Assembly: GCA_017745075.1 (NCBI GenBank)
Contig: JAGIAD010000009.1
Span: 88,303-152,302 of the forward strand
DNA: 64,000 nucleotides
Direction: 5' to 3'
Origin: Sphingobacteriaceae bacterium
Lineage (GTDB): Bacteria > Bacteroidota > Bacteroidia > Sphingobacteriales > Sphingobacteriaceae
Shown: positions 55,542-63,985 of the stretch, piece after piece
Layout of the letters: the number at the start of each line of letters is the position of its first letter
How positions within the stretch are numbered: the stretch's first letter is position 1
Made by a program: the position numbers and the translations under genes
The notes under the pieces: model-generated
Told to the model about the DNA's origin: nothing
The model's database searches: none
What the model saw: only the letters and a program-made list of their open reading frames with translations

Positions 55542-56090
55542 TTAAAGCTTTTCTATCTCGGCCAGACCGTACCATAAAGCTGCAACGTGCAGGGCCTGTG
55601 CTATTTTATTGTCTCTGATCAATTGTCTTACTTCTTCAACGGTATATTCTTCCACGTTTAAAATTTCGTGTTCATCAAGGTGCTGTTCGTGGGTTTTAAC
55701 CCCGCCCGTTAAAAAATAGGTAAATGTCCTGTTGTTTGATGTTGCAGGATTGGGATAAAGTTCTGCTATAAATTTGCAGGTTTCAAAACTATAGCCCGTT
55801 TCTTCTAAAAGCTCGCGTTTAACCGCGAACTCCGGTGCTTCATCGCCATCTATTACCCCACCCGGAACTTCAAGTGAAACGATATCTGCCGCGTGGCGGT
55901 ACTGGCGTACCAGAATAATTTTTCCTTCGGCTGTTAATGCAATGGCATTTACCCAGTTTGGGTATTCCAGTACATAATAATCATCTTTTACCATTCCATC
56001 CGGAAGTTTAACCTCGTCTACCCTTAAGGTAGCCCACTTTTCCCTAACCAAATATTTAGAGGCAAGTTTCTGCCACTTTTCTATAATCAT
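55542..56090 (-). CDS. NUDIX hydrolase (ADP-ribose pyrophosphatase-like)
   Basis: A 182-residue protein with the complete Nudix box: G78 x5 E84 x7 R92-E93-LL-E96-E97-T-G99-Y. The EYPNWVNAIALT and VRQYRHA leads suit NudF/ADP-ribose pyrophosphatase. It should cleave nucleoside-diphosphate-X substrates, probably ADP-ribose. It is 36 bp downstream of an unknown gene on the same strand. Confidence 0.9.
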   Translation of the reverse strand: MIIEKWQKLASKYLVREKWATLRVDEVKLPDGMVKDDYYVLEYPNWVNAIALTAEGKIILVRQYRHAADIVSLEVPGGVIDGDEAPEFAVKRELLEETGYSFETCKFIAELYPNPATSNNRTFTYFLTGGVKTHEQHLDEHEILNVEEYTVEEVRQLIRDNKIAQALHVAALWYGLAEIEKL

Positions 56091-56126
56091 TTACTTACGT
56101 TGTTTATTTTGTTTAGCGCCATGCGC

Positions 56127-56516
56127 TTAGCGCAGGTATTGTTGTATTGTTTGCTGACGGTGCAGGTTTACCAAATGTACAATCTTATGTTGATCTGACA
56201 GGTATTGATAAACCAAATTAAGCTTCGGTGCAATCAGCAGGTTTCTCTCTGCACTGATCCCCAATTCGTAGTACAAAAATTCGCTTAAAGAATCGAGCTT
56301 CTCAGGCAGAAGATTATTTTCATTCAGCCAGTTTTCAAAAAGCGTCAGGTCTTTATTCTCGAGAATTTCTTTAGGCAGCCGAAAACCACTTTCTATTGTT
56401 TCGTCAAAAAGCTGACCGGCCTCTGCCAGCTTGCCTTCTAATTTAAGACCCATAATGCGCGCCAAAACCTGTGCAAGTTTCTGTATTTCTGCTGTGATTA
56501 AATCTCTTCTGTACAT
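56127..56516 (-). CDS. Unknown helical protein
   Basis: A 129-residue all-helical protein, leucine- and glutamate-rich, starting MYRRDLITAEIQKLAQVLAR. I do not recognise a family with confidence; the shape resembles DUF6483-type or tetratricopeptide-like proteins. No signal peptide or motif. It precedes the NUDIX gene on the same strand. Confidence 0.7.
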   Translation of the reverse strand: MYRRDLITAEIQKLAQVLARIMGLKLEGKLAEAGQLFDETIESGFRLPKEILENKDLTLFENWLNENNLLPEKLDSLSEFLYYELGISAERNLLIAPKLNLVYQYLSDQHKIVHLVNLHRQQTIQQYLR

Positions 56517-56672
56517 GGATGTAAGGTTGAAATGTTGTTTGTTGGAAAGGAGAAATGTTGTTCAGTTTGGGCTACAGAGTTCTGATTTTCAGAGCCAGTT
56601 TAACTAATGACAAGTTTTAGGTGTTGCATCGATTAACTGGTTTAAACAATTAACCAGTTAACCGATCAATAC
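56517..56672. other. Spacer with a TTAACC-type tract
   Basis: The 156-bp spacer contains GATTAACTGGTTTAAACAATTAACCAGTTAACC (in pieces, about 56630-56663), the fourth example of this tract type. No promoter or gene is clear. Confidence 0.6.
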
Positions 56673-57443
56673 TTACCAGCTTCCGCTCGAACCTCCGCCA
56701 CCAAAACTTCCACCTCCAAAACCACCGAAGCCTCCACCTCCGGATGAACCGCCGCCCCAGCCGCTACCACGGCCTCCGCCGCCACCGCTTCCAAAAAGCA
56801 TTGCCCAGAATAAAGCATCAGATGCACCACGGCCTCCAATTACCTGGCTGCCTCCACCACCACCTCTTCTCATAATGATGATGATAACAATCACAATAAT
56901 GATGATAATGATAATGCTTCCGGAGCCTCCTCCTTTGCTTTTAGATACCTTTGGGTTATCGTTCTTATATTCGCCGCGTACATATTTTATAATCGATGTT
57001 GTTGCCTCGTCCAGACCTGCATAATAGTTGCCAGCTCTGAAATTGGGTTTAATATCATCATCGATAATCCGTTTGGCATAGATATCAGGTAAAGCGCCCT
57101 CTAAGCCATAACCGGTTTGTATCGAAATTTTCCGGTCGCCCACAGCTACAACGATCATAATACCGTTGTTTTTGCCCTTTTGGCCAACCCCCCATTTTCT
57201 TCCTAGTTCGACCGCATATTCATTTATATCATAATCGCCGACTGATTTTAATATGGCAATGGCAATCTGTGTTGAAGACGAATCGTTAAAAGCAACCAGT
57301 TTGCTTTCGAGTGCCTGTTTTTGATCGGCCGGTAGTACATTCGCATAATCGTTAACCAGGGTATTGGGTTTTTCCGGGAAATCTTGTGAAAACGCAAAAC
57401 TGAAAAACAGGCTCAGCAGCGATAAAAGGAGTATTTTCTTCAT
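56673..57443 (-). CDS. TPM-domain membrane protein with Gly-rich tail
   Basis: A 256-residue protein with a signal peptide (residues 1-19, cleavage after FAFS or SFS). A TPM domain (about residues 24-165) contains NDYANVLP, GIMIVVA and RKISIQTGYGLEG. One membrane span is rich in isoleucine (residues 175-190) and a tail rich in glycine and serine follows. TPM proteins are linked to photosystem assembly and membrane-protein quality control in other lineages. The role here is unknown. It is the last gene of the LemA-TPM-TPM operon. Confidence 0.9.
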   Translation of the reverse strand: MKKILLLSLLSLFFSFAFSQDFPEKPNTLVNDYANVLPADQKQALESKLVAFNDSSSTQIAIAILKSVGDYDINEYAVELGRKWGVGQKGKNNGIMIVVAVGDRKISIQTGYGLEGALPDIYAKRIIDDDIKPNFRAGNYYAGLDEATTSIIKYVRGEYKNDNPKVSKSKGGGSGSIIIIIIIVIVIIIIMRRGGGGGSQVIGGRGASDALFWAMLFGSGGGGGRGSGWGGGSSGGGGFGGFGGGSFGGGGSSGSW

Positions 57444-57446
57444 CGC

Positions 57447-57890
57447 TTATTTATTTTCTAAATTATCCATAAAAACAATATCATTCGGCAGCTCATTAAT
57501 GTCGCCTTTTTGTGGAGGGAAGAATAAAGCCAGTTTTTCTCCTGCCAGTGCAATGCCGGCAATAATGCCTTCGGCTAAATTTCCTTTGGCAAAATGAGCA
57601 GTCATTGCAATTTTAGTAGTTTCCCAGAAATTTTTTGGCACTACCTTGTCAATACCAACATCGCCTATAATGGCAAATTTATGGTCTGCATGTGCAAGAT
57701 AAATCAGTACACCATTTCTCTGGGCGGTTTTATCCATACCCAGCTTGCTGAAATATTCGATGGCCTTTTCGTACGGGTCTCCCGCGCAAAGCTTGTCAAC
57801 CGCAATCCTGATTTCTCCCGAAGTGGCTTTCTCAGCATCAGCTATCGCGCTTGCTATTTTTTCTTGTTCTGTCTCTGAAAATAATGGCAT
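57447..57890 (-). CDS. TPM-domain protein
   Basis: A 147-residue protein made of one TPM domain without signal peptide or membrane segment. ATSGEIRIAV, NGVLIYLAHADHKFAIIGD and GNLAEGIIAGI are its clear family blocks. It is 3 bp from the first TPM gene and 84 bp downstream of the LemA gene, so all three are a unit. The pairing with LemA is known in many bacteria. Confidence 0.88.
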   Translation of the reverse strand: MPLFSETEQEKIASAIADAEKATSGEIRIAVDKLCAGDPYEKAIEYFSKLGMDKTAQRNGVLIYLAHADHKFAIIGDVGIDKVVPKNFWETTKIAMTAHFAKGNLAEGIIAGIALAGEKLALFFPPQKGDINELPNDIVFMDNLENK

Positions 57891-57974
57891 GAGCTTATTT
57901 GTATAAGAATTAAAAAGGGTAACAAACGTTTAATTCATAAACATCCATTACCCTTCAATATTATCGTTAGATTT

Positions 57975-58556
57975 TTAAAACTCTACTTTAGGTGCATTTT
58001 TTGCGGTAGCATCAGCCTCAAAATATCCTTTTGGTTTAAAACCGAACATTCCGGCTGTTAAATTGGTAGGGAACGACCTGATTTTACCGTTATACTCCTG
58101 CACTGCATCATTAAAATCTTTACGCGCAACTGTAATCCTGTTTTCGGTGCTTTCCAACTGTGCCGATAAATCACTAAACTGTTGCGTTGCCCTTAATTCA
58201 GGATAATTCTCGGTAATGGATAATAATTTACCTAATGCCTGACTTAATTCTCCCTGTGCAGCCTGGAATTTTTTGATGTTTTCTGGCGATAAATCATCTG
58301 TACTAACTGTCATTTGAGTGGCTTTAGCACGTGCTTCAGTTACGGCAGTAAGTGTACCCTGTTCAAATTTAGCTGCCCCTTTTACGGTTGATACCAGGTT
58401 AGGGATTAAATCTGCTCTTCTCTGATACTGGGTTTGTACCGTTCCCCATTTCGATTTAACGTTCTCATCAAGTTTTACCATGCTGTTGTAACCGCACGAA
58501 CTTAAAGTACTCACTACAATTACTGCAGCCAGAATTCCAAATATTAATCTTTTCAT
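57975..58556 (-). CDS. LemA-family lipoprotein
   Basis: A 193-residue protein with a lipobox LSSC (Cys21) after a short hydrophobic signal and then a LemA coiled-coil body: NVKSKWGTVQTQYQRRADLIPNL and EVNYNG-type later blocks (VQEYNGKIRSFPTNL). It is probably a membrane-anchored helical-bundle scaffold. It is the first gene of the operon with the two TPM genes. Confidence 0.92.
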   Translation of the reverse strand: MKRLIFGILAAVIVVSTLSSCGYNSMVKLDENVKSKWGTVQTQYQRRADLIPNLVSTVKGAAKFEQGTLTAVTEARAKATQMTVSTDDLSPENIKKFQAAQGELSQALGKLLSITENYPELRATQQFSDLSAQLESTENRITVARKDFNDAVQEYNGKIRSFPTNLTAGMFGFKPKGYFEADATAKNAPKVEF

Positions 58557-58898
58557 TTTTATGGTTTTTGTCTTTTTAAGCCAATTGAATTATGGTTCAA
58601 TTTACGAATTAGATATCAAATTGCATGCCTTTGTTACAGTTTCGGTATTTATCTGACAGGTTGACAAGCTACGCATCGAATTTAATGAGATTAATTTGTG
58701 TTTTTTTTGGAAGCGCAGGGCCTTTCGCATCTTTTAACGGGGGGCCTGCTCTCTGCTTTATCCCATAGAAACTTGTGAAACAAGCAAGCACACCAAAATA
58801 TAGCATAAACCGGTGCTTAAATCGGGATGCCCGCTCCGATCAGGGCTAATAATGCACGACGGTGGTGAAAATCGACATAGTAGCAGAAAATGACCCAT
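58557..58898. other. Spacer with no gene
   Basis: This 340-bp stretch upstream of the LemA gene holds no ORF that I trust. It has short palindromes such as GGGGGGCCTG and a GATGCCCGCTCCGATCAGGGC segment (58830-58847) that is related to the REP-like family at 58899-58940. Nothing else is recognised. Confidence 0.5.
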
Positions 58899-58940
58899 CT
58901 AAACCTGATCGAACGGATGCCCCCGATTTTTCATCGGGGC
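58899..58940 (+). repeat. REP-like hairpin repeat, GATCG/CCGAT family
   Basis: CTAAACCTGATCG is followed by ACGGATGC and the perfect hairpin CCCCGAT-TTTTC-ATCGGGG (58921-58939). It matches the complement of 9565-9604. Confidence 0.7.
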
Positions 58941-59093
58941 AGAAGGTAGAGCAGGAAGAAACCAGCCTATGGATATTGAAATTGCTTTCCAGATAAACAA
59001 AGTACTTTCTGAATGTGCCAAGGAACATACTCAAGGAACATACTTTAGAATCTCAACAAAATGAAATTATATTAATTATTCTTGATAGTTGCC

Positions 59094-59101
59094 TATCTTT
59101 G
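59094..59101 (+). promoter_or_regulatory. -7 promoter element of the FAD oxidoreductase gene
   Basis: TATCTTTG fits TAnnTTTG, 29 bp before the ATG at 59131. It lies inside a longer TTG-started frame, which argues for the ATG as the start. Confidence 0.65.
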
Positions 59102-59130
59102 TACCGTTCGGGATAAAAACCCGACCAGAT

Positions 59131-60672
59131 ATGCAAAAAAACATTGAAATTACTTTGCTCCCGGATCAGGTTGAGCAAACTGAAGTTATTAAACAGAAAC
59201 TTGCTGAAGGGTTAAAGCTTTCGGGAACACGGATTAAGGGCTACGAAATCCTGAAAAGATCGATCGATGCACGTTCCAGAAAGGTAATTTTCCGTTTACA
59301 GGTAAAGGTTTTTGTAGATGAAGAAGCCATTCCTGAAATTTACACCATCAACTATCCCAATGTAAGCGGAGCCAAACCGGTAATTATTATCGGCGCTGGT
59401 CCGGCGGGTTTTTTTGCGGCCTTGCAATGCATTGAAAATGGACTAAAACCCATTATTATCGAGCGGGGTAAAGATGTTAAACAGCGCCGCAGGGATCTGG
59501 CAGCAATAAATAAGCAAGGTTTGGTGAATACCGAATCTAATTATTGTTATGGCGAAGGTGGAGCCGGAACTTATTCTGATGGCAAACTATATACCCGCTC
59601 TAACAAGCGCGGCGACATCAACAAAGTGTTGCAGGTTTTTGTAAACCATGGCGCAGAACCTGATATTGCGATTGATGCCCGTCCGCATATTGGTACCAAC
59701 AAACTTCCCCACATCATCACTGCTATAAAAGATACAATTTTAAATGCAGGTGGTGAGGTAATGTTTGATAGCAGGATGACCGATATTTTAATCGAATTTG
59801 GAAAGGTAAAAGGAGTAGAGATTAATTTTGAAGAAAAACTTCTGGCTGATGATATTATCCTGGCAACAGGACATTCTGCAAGGGATGTGTACGAATTGTT
59901 GAACAGTAAAAATATCCTGATCGAAGCAAAACCATTCGCACTGGGTGTCAGGATCGAACATCCGCAAGAAATTATCGATGCTGCACAGTACCATTGCGAT
60001 ATCCGTTCAGAATTTTTACCTCCAGCTTATTATAGTTTGGTGGAGCAGGTAGGGGCAAGGGGTGTATTTTCTTTTTGCATGTGCCCCGGTGGAATCATTG
60101 CCCCTTGTTCTACGGGCGAAAAAGAAATTGTGGTTAACGGCTGGTCGCCTTCTAAACGAAACAATCCCTACGCAAATTCCGGTACCGTTGTTCAGGTGAC
60201 ACTAAACGATGTTCAGGGTTATGATCCGCTAAGAATGCTGAATTTTCAGTCTGAAATAGAGAAAGCTGCTTTTGAAGCCGGTGGCGGAAATCTGGTTGCG
60301 CCTGCACAGCGCATGGTCGATTTTGTGAACAACAAACTATCGCTCGATCTGCCAAAAAATTCTTACCTGCCCGGCACCAAGAGTTCGATGCTCGATAATA
60401 TTCTGCCAGAATTTGTGTCCGGTAGTTTGCGTGCAGCATTACCTTTGTTTGGAAAAAAAATTAAAGGTTACTATACCAACGAAGCTATTTTAGTTGGTGT
60501 TGAAAGTAGAACTTCTTCTCCGGTAAGGATTCCGAGGGATAAAGAAACCTACCAGCACCCGCAGGTAAAAGGTTTATATCCATGTGCTGAGGGAGCGGGT
60601 TATGCCGGCGGAATTGTGTCGGCAGCAATTGATGGAATCAACTGTGCAAATGCAATATTGAGCAGGTCTTAA
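59131..60672 (+). CDS. NAD(P)/FAD-dependent oxidoreductase
   Basis: A 513-residue flavoprotein starting at ATG 59131. The N-terminal ~80 residues are a separate small domain. The dinucleotide motif G88-A-G90-P-A-G93 is followed by YGEGGAGTYSDGKLYTR, the hallmark of this COG2509-type family, and EGAGYAGGIVSAAIDG near the C-terminus. The reaction is unknown. It is 33 bp before a DinB-family gene. Confidence 0.88.
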   Translation: MQKNIEITLLPDQVEQTEVIKQKLAEGLKLSGTRIKGYEILKRSIDARSRKVIFRLQVKVFVDEEAIPEIYTINYPNVSGAKPVIIIGAGPAGFFAALQCIENGLKPIIIERGKDVKQRRRDLAAINKQGLVNTESNYCYGEGGAGTYSDGKLYTRSNKRGDINKVLQVFVNHGAEPDIAIDARPHIGTNKLPHIITAIKDTILNAGGEVMFDSRMTDILIEFGKVKGVEINFEEKLLADDIILATGHSARDVYELLNSKNILIEAKPFALGVRIEHPQEIIDAAQYHCDIRSEFLPPAYYSLVEQVGARGVFSFCMCPGGIIAPCSTGEKEIVVNGWSPSKRNNPYANSGTVVQVTLNDVQGYDPLRMLNFQSEIEKAAFEAGGGNLVAPAQRMVDFVNNKLSLDLPKNSYLPGTKSSMLDNILPEFVSGSLRAALPLFGKKIKGYYTNEAILVGVESRTSSPVRIPRDKETYQHPQVKGLYPCAEGAGYAGGIVSAAIDGINCANAILSRS

Positions 60673-60705
60673 CAAACTTTATAGTATACCAATTGTTGTT
60701 TTGAT

Positions 60706-61173
60706 ATGTTTAATATTACAAACGAAATAAAAAAAGCTTTTAATGGCGATGCCTGGCATGGCAACCACGTAATGCAGACATTAAATAATGTGAATCCAGA
60801 AAGAGCATTCAGTCATTTTATACCAGGTGCACATTCCATTGCCGAAATAGCCTTACATTTAACGGCCTGGACGGAGGAAGTTACTTCGAGATTAACCGGT
60901 AAGCCTGCTGCTGAACCGGCAAGGGGCGATTGGCCTGAACCTGAAGCGAGAACACCGCAGGCTTGGGAGCGTATTATCTTCGACTTTAAGATTGCGAACG
61001 AAGAGCTGATCCGAGTTTGCGAAAGCCTGAAAACCAACCAGTGGAATGATGAAGTAAAGAGTGAACGTAATCCTGCTTTAGGCACAGGGGTAACCAATAT
61101 TGAACTGGTGAGCGGTTTGGCGCAGCATCATGCCTATCACTCAGGTCAGATTGCATTATTGTCAAAATATTAA
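60706..61173 (+). CDS. DinB-family protein
   Basis: A 155-residue DinB/DUF664-like protein. Metal ligands are the HFIPGAHSIAEIALHL region (H37, H43, H49) and HHAYHSGQIALL near the C-terminus. It is a second DinB protein in the window (see 25439), in an unrelated operon. It is 33 bp after the FAD oxidoreductase and 36 bp before the CoA-binding gene. Confidence 0.88.
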   Translation: MFNITNEIKKAFNGDAWHGNHVMQTLNNVNPERAFSHFIPGAHSIAEIALHLTAWTEEVTSRLTGKPAAEPARGDWPEPEARTPQAWERIIFDFKIANEELIRVCESLKTNQWNDEVKSERNPALGTGVTNIELVSGLAQHHAYHSGQIALLSKY

Positions 61174-61209
61174 TCCGTGTAACCGCTCTATCTGTATACT
61201 CAATTTAAG

Positions 61210-61569
61210 ATGAAAAAGACATTAATTATTGGCGCTTCGCCAAATCCTTCAAGGTACGCCTATAAAGCGGCCAATATGCTCAGGCGTTTTAATCATGAAA
61301 TTGTTAACGTTGGGATAAAAAAGGGAGAGGTTGCGGGTGTTGAAATTGAAAGGCCTGGAGAAATCCATCAGGATGTCGATACCATCACCCTATACATAGG
61401 CCCTGATCTGCAGTCACAATACCACGATTATATTTTGGCTACAAAACCAAAAAGGGTAATTTTCAATCCCGGGACCGAAAATTACGAGCTGGAGAAATTA
61501 TTGGATCAGCATGATATAGAGCCTGTTGAAGCCTGCACTTTAGTGTTGTTGAGCACCGGGCAGTATTAA
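61210..61569 (+). CDS. CoA-binding-domain protein
   Basis: A 119-residue single-domain CoA-binding Rossmann protein. It starts TLIIGASPNPSRYAYKAANML and ends NPGTENYELEKLL near residue 90, as in succinyl-CoA synthetase-like CoA-binding domains. It may bind CoA as a sensor; function is unknown. It ends 4 bp into the convergent lipid A deacylase gene (tail to tail). Confidence 0.9.
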   Translation: MKKTLIIGASPNPSRYAYKAANMLRRFNHEIVNVGIKKGEVAGVEIERPGEIHQDVDTITLYIGPDLQSQYHDYILATKPKRVIFNPGTENYELEKLLDQHDIEPVEACTLVLLSTGQY

Positions 61570-62678
61570 AACCGGTATACTACACCCCAGTTTACATAAT
61601 CGGCCTGTGCAAAATGCATATAGGTTTTTGCCTGTAAGCCCAGGTGCGGAGTAATGTTAAAGGTTGGTCCAAATGTCCAGTACCAGGTTGCTTTTTCCAT
61701 CAGTCTATTATAATGGATGTATTTTCCAATCTGACCTGCAACGGTTATTCTCCATAAATTTATATCGGCACCAACGCTTATTCCTGTGCGCCACCGGTCG
61801 TAAGAGGTGCCATAGTTCTGGTAGGTTTCGCCATAGCGATTAGGATCAAAAATGCTGTAATAATAAACGGCATCGACTCCCGCTTTTAACGACATGATAT
61901 CGTTTAAATAAAAATTATAACCTGCGTACAGCCCGCTTTTGTAAAGGCTTTTGGTGTTATCGCCAAATACACCTCTGGCACCTAAACCTGCGCTAAGCTC
62001 AATGGAGTTGCGTTGCAAGGTAGTATATGTACTTTTTCTTTCGGCAGCAAGTTCTTTTGGATTGCCAAGTTTTAGCCCGATATATACATTTCCGGTGTTT
62101 AGTCCACCATTAGGTACCGTTGCACCACCGTTTGATACATGCAGAAAGCCAAAACCAGCCATTAAATCCGTGTACTTACTTAGTGGCAACTCCATGCCCA
62201 GGTCGGCCTTTATTGTTTCATTAATCGGGCTACCCAGAAAACGGTTTTTGGTATTATTGAAGTAGTATTTATTGGTGTAGCCTAAACCAACCCCGGGGGT
62301 AAAATTAATTTTAGCCTTTCCGACTTTAAACAGCTGGAAATCCATCTGGGCCACGAGGCCATATACCTGCCCAAAAGCATGCTCAGAAGTATCTTTTGTT
62401 CCCTTTAATTTGCTTAGGTCTCTAAAAATAAACCCGATTCCATAAGATTTAGCCCCGCTAAAGCCAATCCATTTATCGCTGTTCCTGCTGATATCCTTAA
62501 AATAGGCCGCATCAAAACCTGTAATATGGTCCTGGAACAAATGTCCTTGGTCGCTATTTACATGCGTACCAAAAATAGGTTTAAATATGATTGCATGGTT
62601 TTCAGGTGCAATTTGTGCCTGGACAAAAGTAATATAGGTAATCAGGGAGATTAGCGATAGGAGAAATTTTTTCATCAA
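61566..62678 (-). CDS. PagL-like lipid A 3-O-deacylase
   Basis: A 370-residue outer-membrane beta-barrel with a signal peptide (residues 1-21). The active-site block is H180-V-S182-N-GGATVPNGG, the PagL His-Ser signature. It should remove the 3-O acyl chain of lipid A at the outer membrane. At 370 residues it is about twice a typical PagL, and the extra part is beta-barrel-like. It is the second of two lipid A deacylase genes; the LpxR-like gene overlaps it by 4 bp upstream. Confidence 0.85.
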   Translation of the reverse strand: MMKKFLLSLISLITYITFVQAQIAPENHAIIFKPIFGTHVNSDQGHLFQDHITGFDAAYFKDISRNSDKWIGFSGAKSYGIGFIFRDLSKLKGTKDTSEHAFGQVYGLVAQMDFQLFKVGKAKINFTPGVGLGYTNKYYFNNTKNRFLGSPINETIKADLGMELPLSKYTDLMAGFGFLHVSNGGATVPNGGLNTGNVYIGLKLGNPKELAAERKSTYTTLQRNSIELSAGLGARGVFGDNTKSLYKSGLYAGYNFYLNDIMSLKAGVDAVYYYSIFDPNRYGETYQNYGTSYDRWRTGISVGADINLWRITVAGQIGKYIHYNRLMEKATWYWTFGPTFNITPHLGLQAKTYMHFAQADYVNWGVVYRF

Positions 62679-63640
62679 TTTTTACTAAAACGGTAAGCAA
62701 GACTATAAAAGGCATAACGGTAGCCGGTGGCACTGTTTTTAACTTCGTTCGATGTGAAAGTTGCTGTATAATTGGCAGTCCACCTTGCAATGGCGAAAGT
62801 TAAGCCCACTTGTGTGGTAAAAACAAAAGGTTTTGGTTTAAAAGTGATCGGCCCCTTGTCACTCCTAAATAAGCCCCCCTGCAGGCTCGAATCAAAGGCA
62901 ACAGCATGTAACTGCGGACTAACCGAAAGGAAAAGTTCGTATTTACGAGGAGCTTTATAGCTATTGTTGTTACTCACCAAACTGTTGAAAGCTGCAGAGC
63001 CTTCCATGTCATTAAATCTTCCCAAACGAAACATAGCACCAAGATTAGCCTTTGTAATTACATTGCCTAGCGCAGCCGAAGCTATTCCTGTAACATCGAA
63101 TACCTTATTATTGGTGCTTACTAAAAGTTTGTTGTATTCTGCGCCAAGGTTCAGTGTTGGCTCACTGTTTAAGCCATATTCCCATCCTTCAATCTGGTTT
63201 TGACCAACCAGTTTATGAAAAGCCTTCTGAAATTTTTCTCCAAGAGCATCTTTTCCGGTAACCCCAAGCTGGGCAGAAACCTTTAACAACTGTTTGTTTT
63301 CATAAAACCGGCTATAGTTTGCCTCTCCATATAAATATGCTGTGAAAGGCCTGTCATGTAAAGCCGGGTTAGGTACAAAGCTATAATAAGGATTGTAAAT
63401 TTTCTGACCAAGCTCAAAGCCGATAATTTCTTTGCTTCTCCCGGCTTTAAGTTTTTCTCCATTTAAAGCATGCCTGAATTTAATAAAAGCTCCATTAGTA
63501 TAATAGCGGTCGCTGGTAATGTCTATATAAGCATCGTTTTCAGAGATAATTACAAGCTCATTTTTAAAATTTTGAGCATAGCCAATTTCCGCTATGCCAA
63601 TAAGTAGCAGTGTAGCGTATAATCTGAGCATCAATTTCAT
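62675..63640 (-). CDS. LpxR-like lipid A deacylase
   Basis: A 321-residue outer-membrane barrel with a signal peptide (residues 1-22, cleavage after GYA). ENDAYIDITSDRYYTNG holds the LpxR-type N35-D36, T/S and later Asp ligands. LpxR removes the 3'-O-linked acyloxyacyl chains of lipid A in a calcium-dependent way. The 4-bp overlap (ATGA, 62675-62678) couples it to the PagL-like gene. Confidence 0.87.
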   Translation of the reverse strand: MKLMLRLYATLLLIGIAEIGYAQNFKNELVIISENDAYIDITSDRYYTNGAFIKFRHALNGEKLKAGRSKEIIGFELGQKIYNPYYSFVPNPALHDRPFTAYLYGEANYSRFYENKQLLKVSAQLGVTGKDALGEKFQKAFHKLVGQNQIEGWEYGLNSEPTLNLGAEYNKLLVSTNNKVFDVTGIASAALGNVITKANLGAMFRLGRFNDMEGSAAFNSLVSNNNSYKAPRKYELFLSVSPQLHAVAFDSSLQGGLFRSDKGPITFKPKPFVFTTQVGLTFAIARWTANYTATFTSNEVKNSATGYRYAFYSLAYRFSKN

Positions 63641-63810
63641 TTATAGTGCATTTAAAGCTATAAAAGTATTAATTATTGTTCGAAATCTCGATACCACTAT
63701 GTTTGGTTAGGGTTTGTTTATTCTTTGGTATGTATTTAGGCTATTCTTTTTTCATTAAAGCATTTGCTGTGCTGCTATGTAAGTGGGTTTAGGTGGCGCG
63801 GGCAGTTCTT

Positions 63811-63841
63811 AACCTATCAGGTTTTGGAAACCTGGTAGGTT
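63811..63841. repeat. Palindromic interspersed repeat, AACCTATCAGG type
   Basis: AACCTATCAGGTTT and AAACCTGGTAGGTT pair with one G-T wobble around TGG. It lies in the upstream spacer of the LpxR-like gene. The rest of the 63641-63950 stretch has no gene. Confidence 0.75.
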
Positions 63842-63955
63842 TGGCTAAAGCATGAAGAAACAACTCTGCAGATGTAATTGTTTTGTTTAATTGAAACTTT
63901 TGTTGCTGTAAACCATGGGCTTACGAAAGCACATGTAATATTTGTTGAATTTTCT

Positions 63956-63985
63956 TGGTGTGTGTGCTAATTTTTTCTACCTTTG
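63956..63985 (+). promoter_or_regulatory. Complete Bacteroidota-type promoter at the window end
   Basis: TTG at 63956-63958 and TACCTTTG at 63978-63985 are separated by 19 bp, matching the -33 TTG / -7 TAnnTTTG arrangement. It points right, toward a gene beyond the window. Confidence 0.75.
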
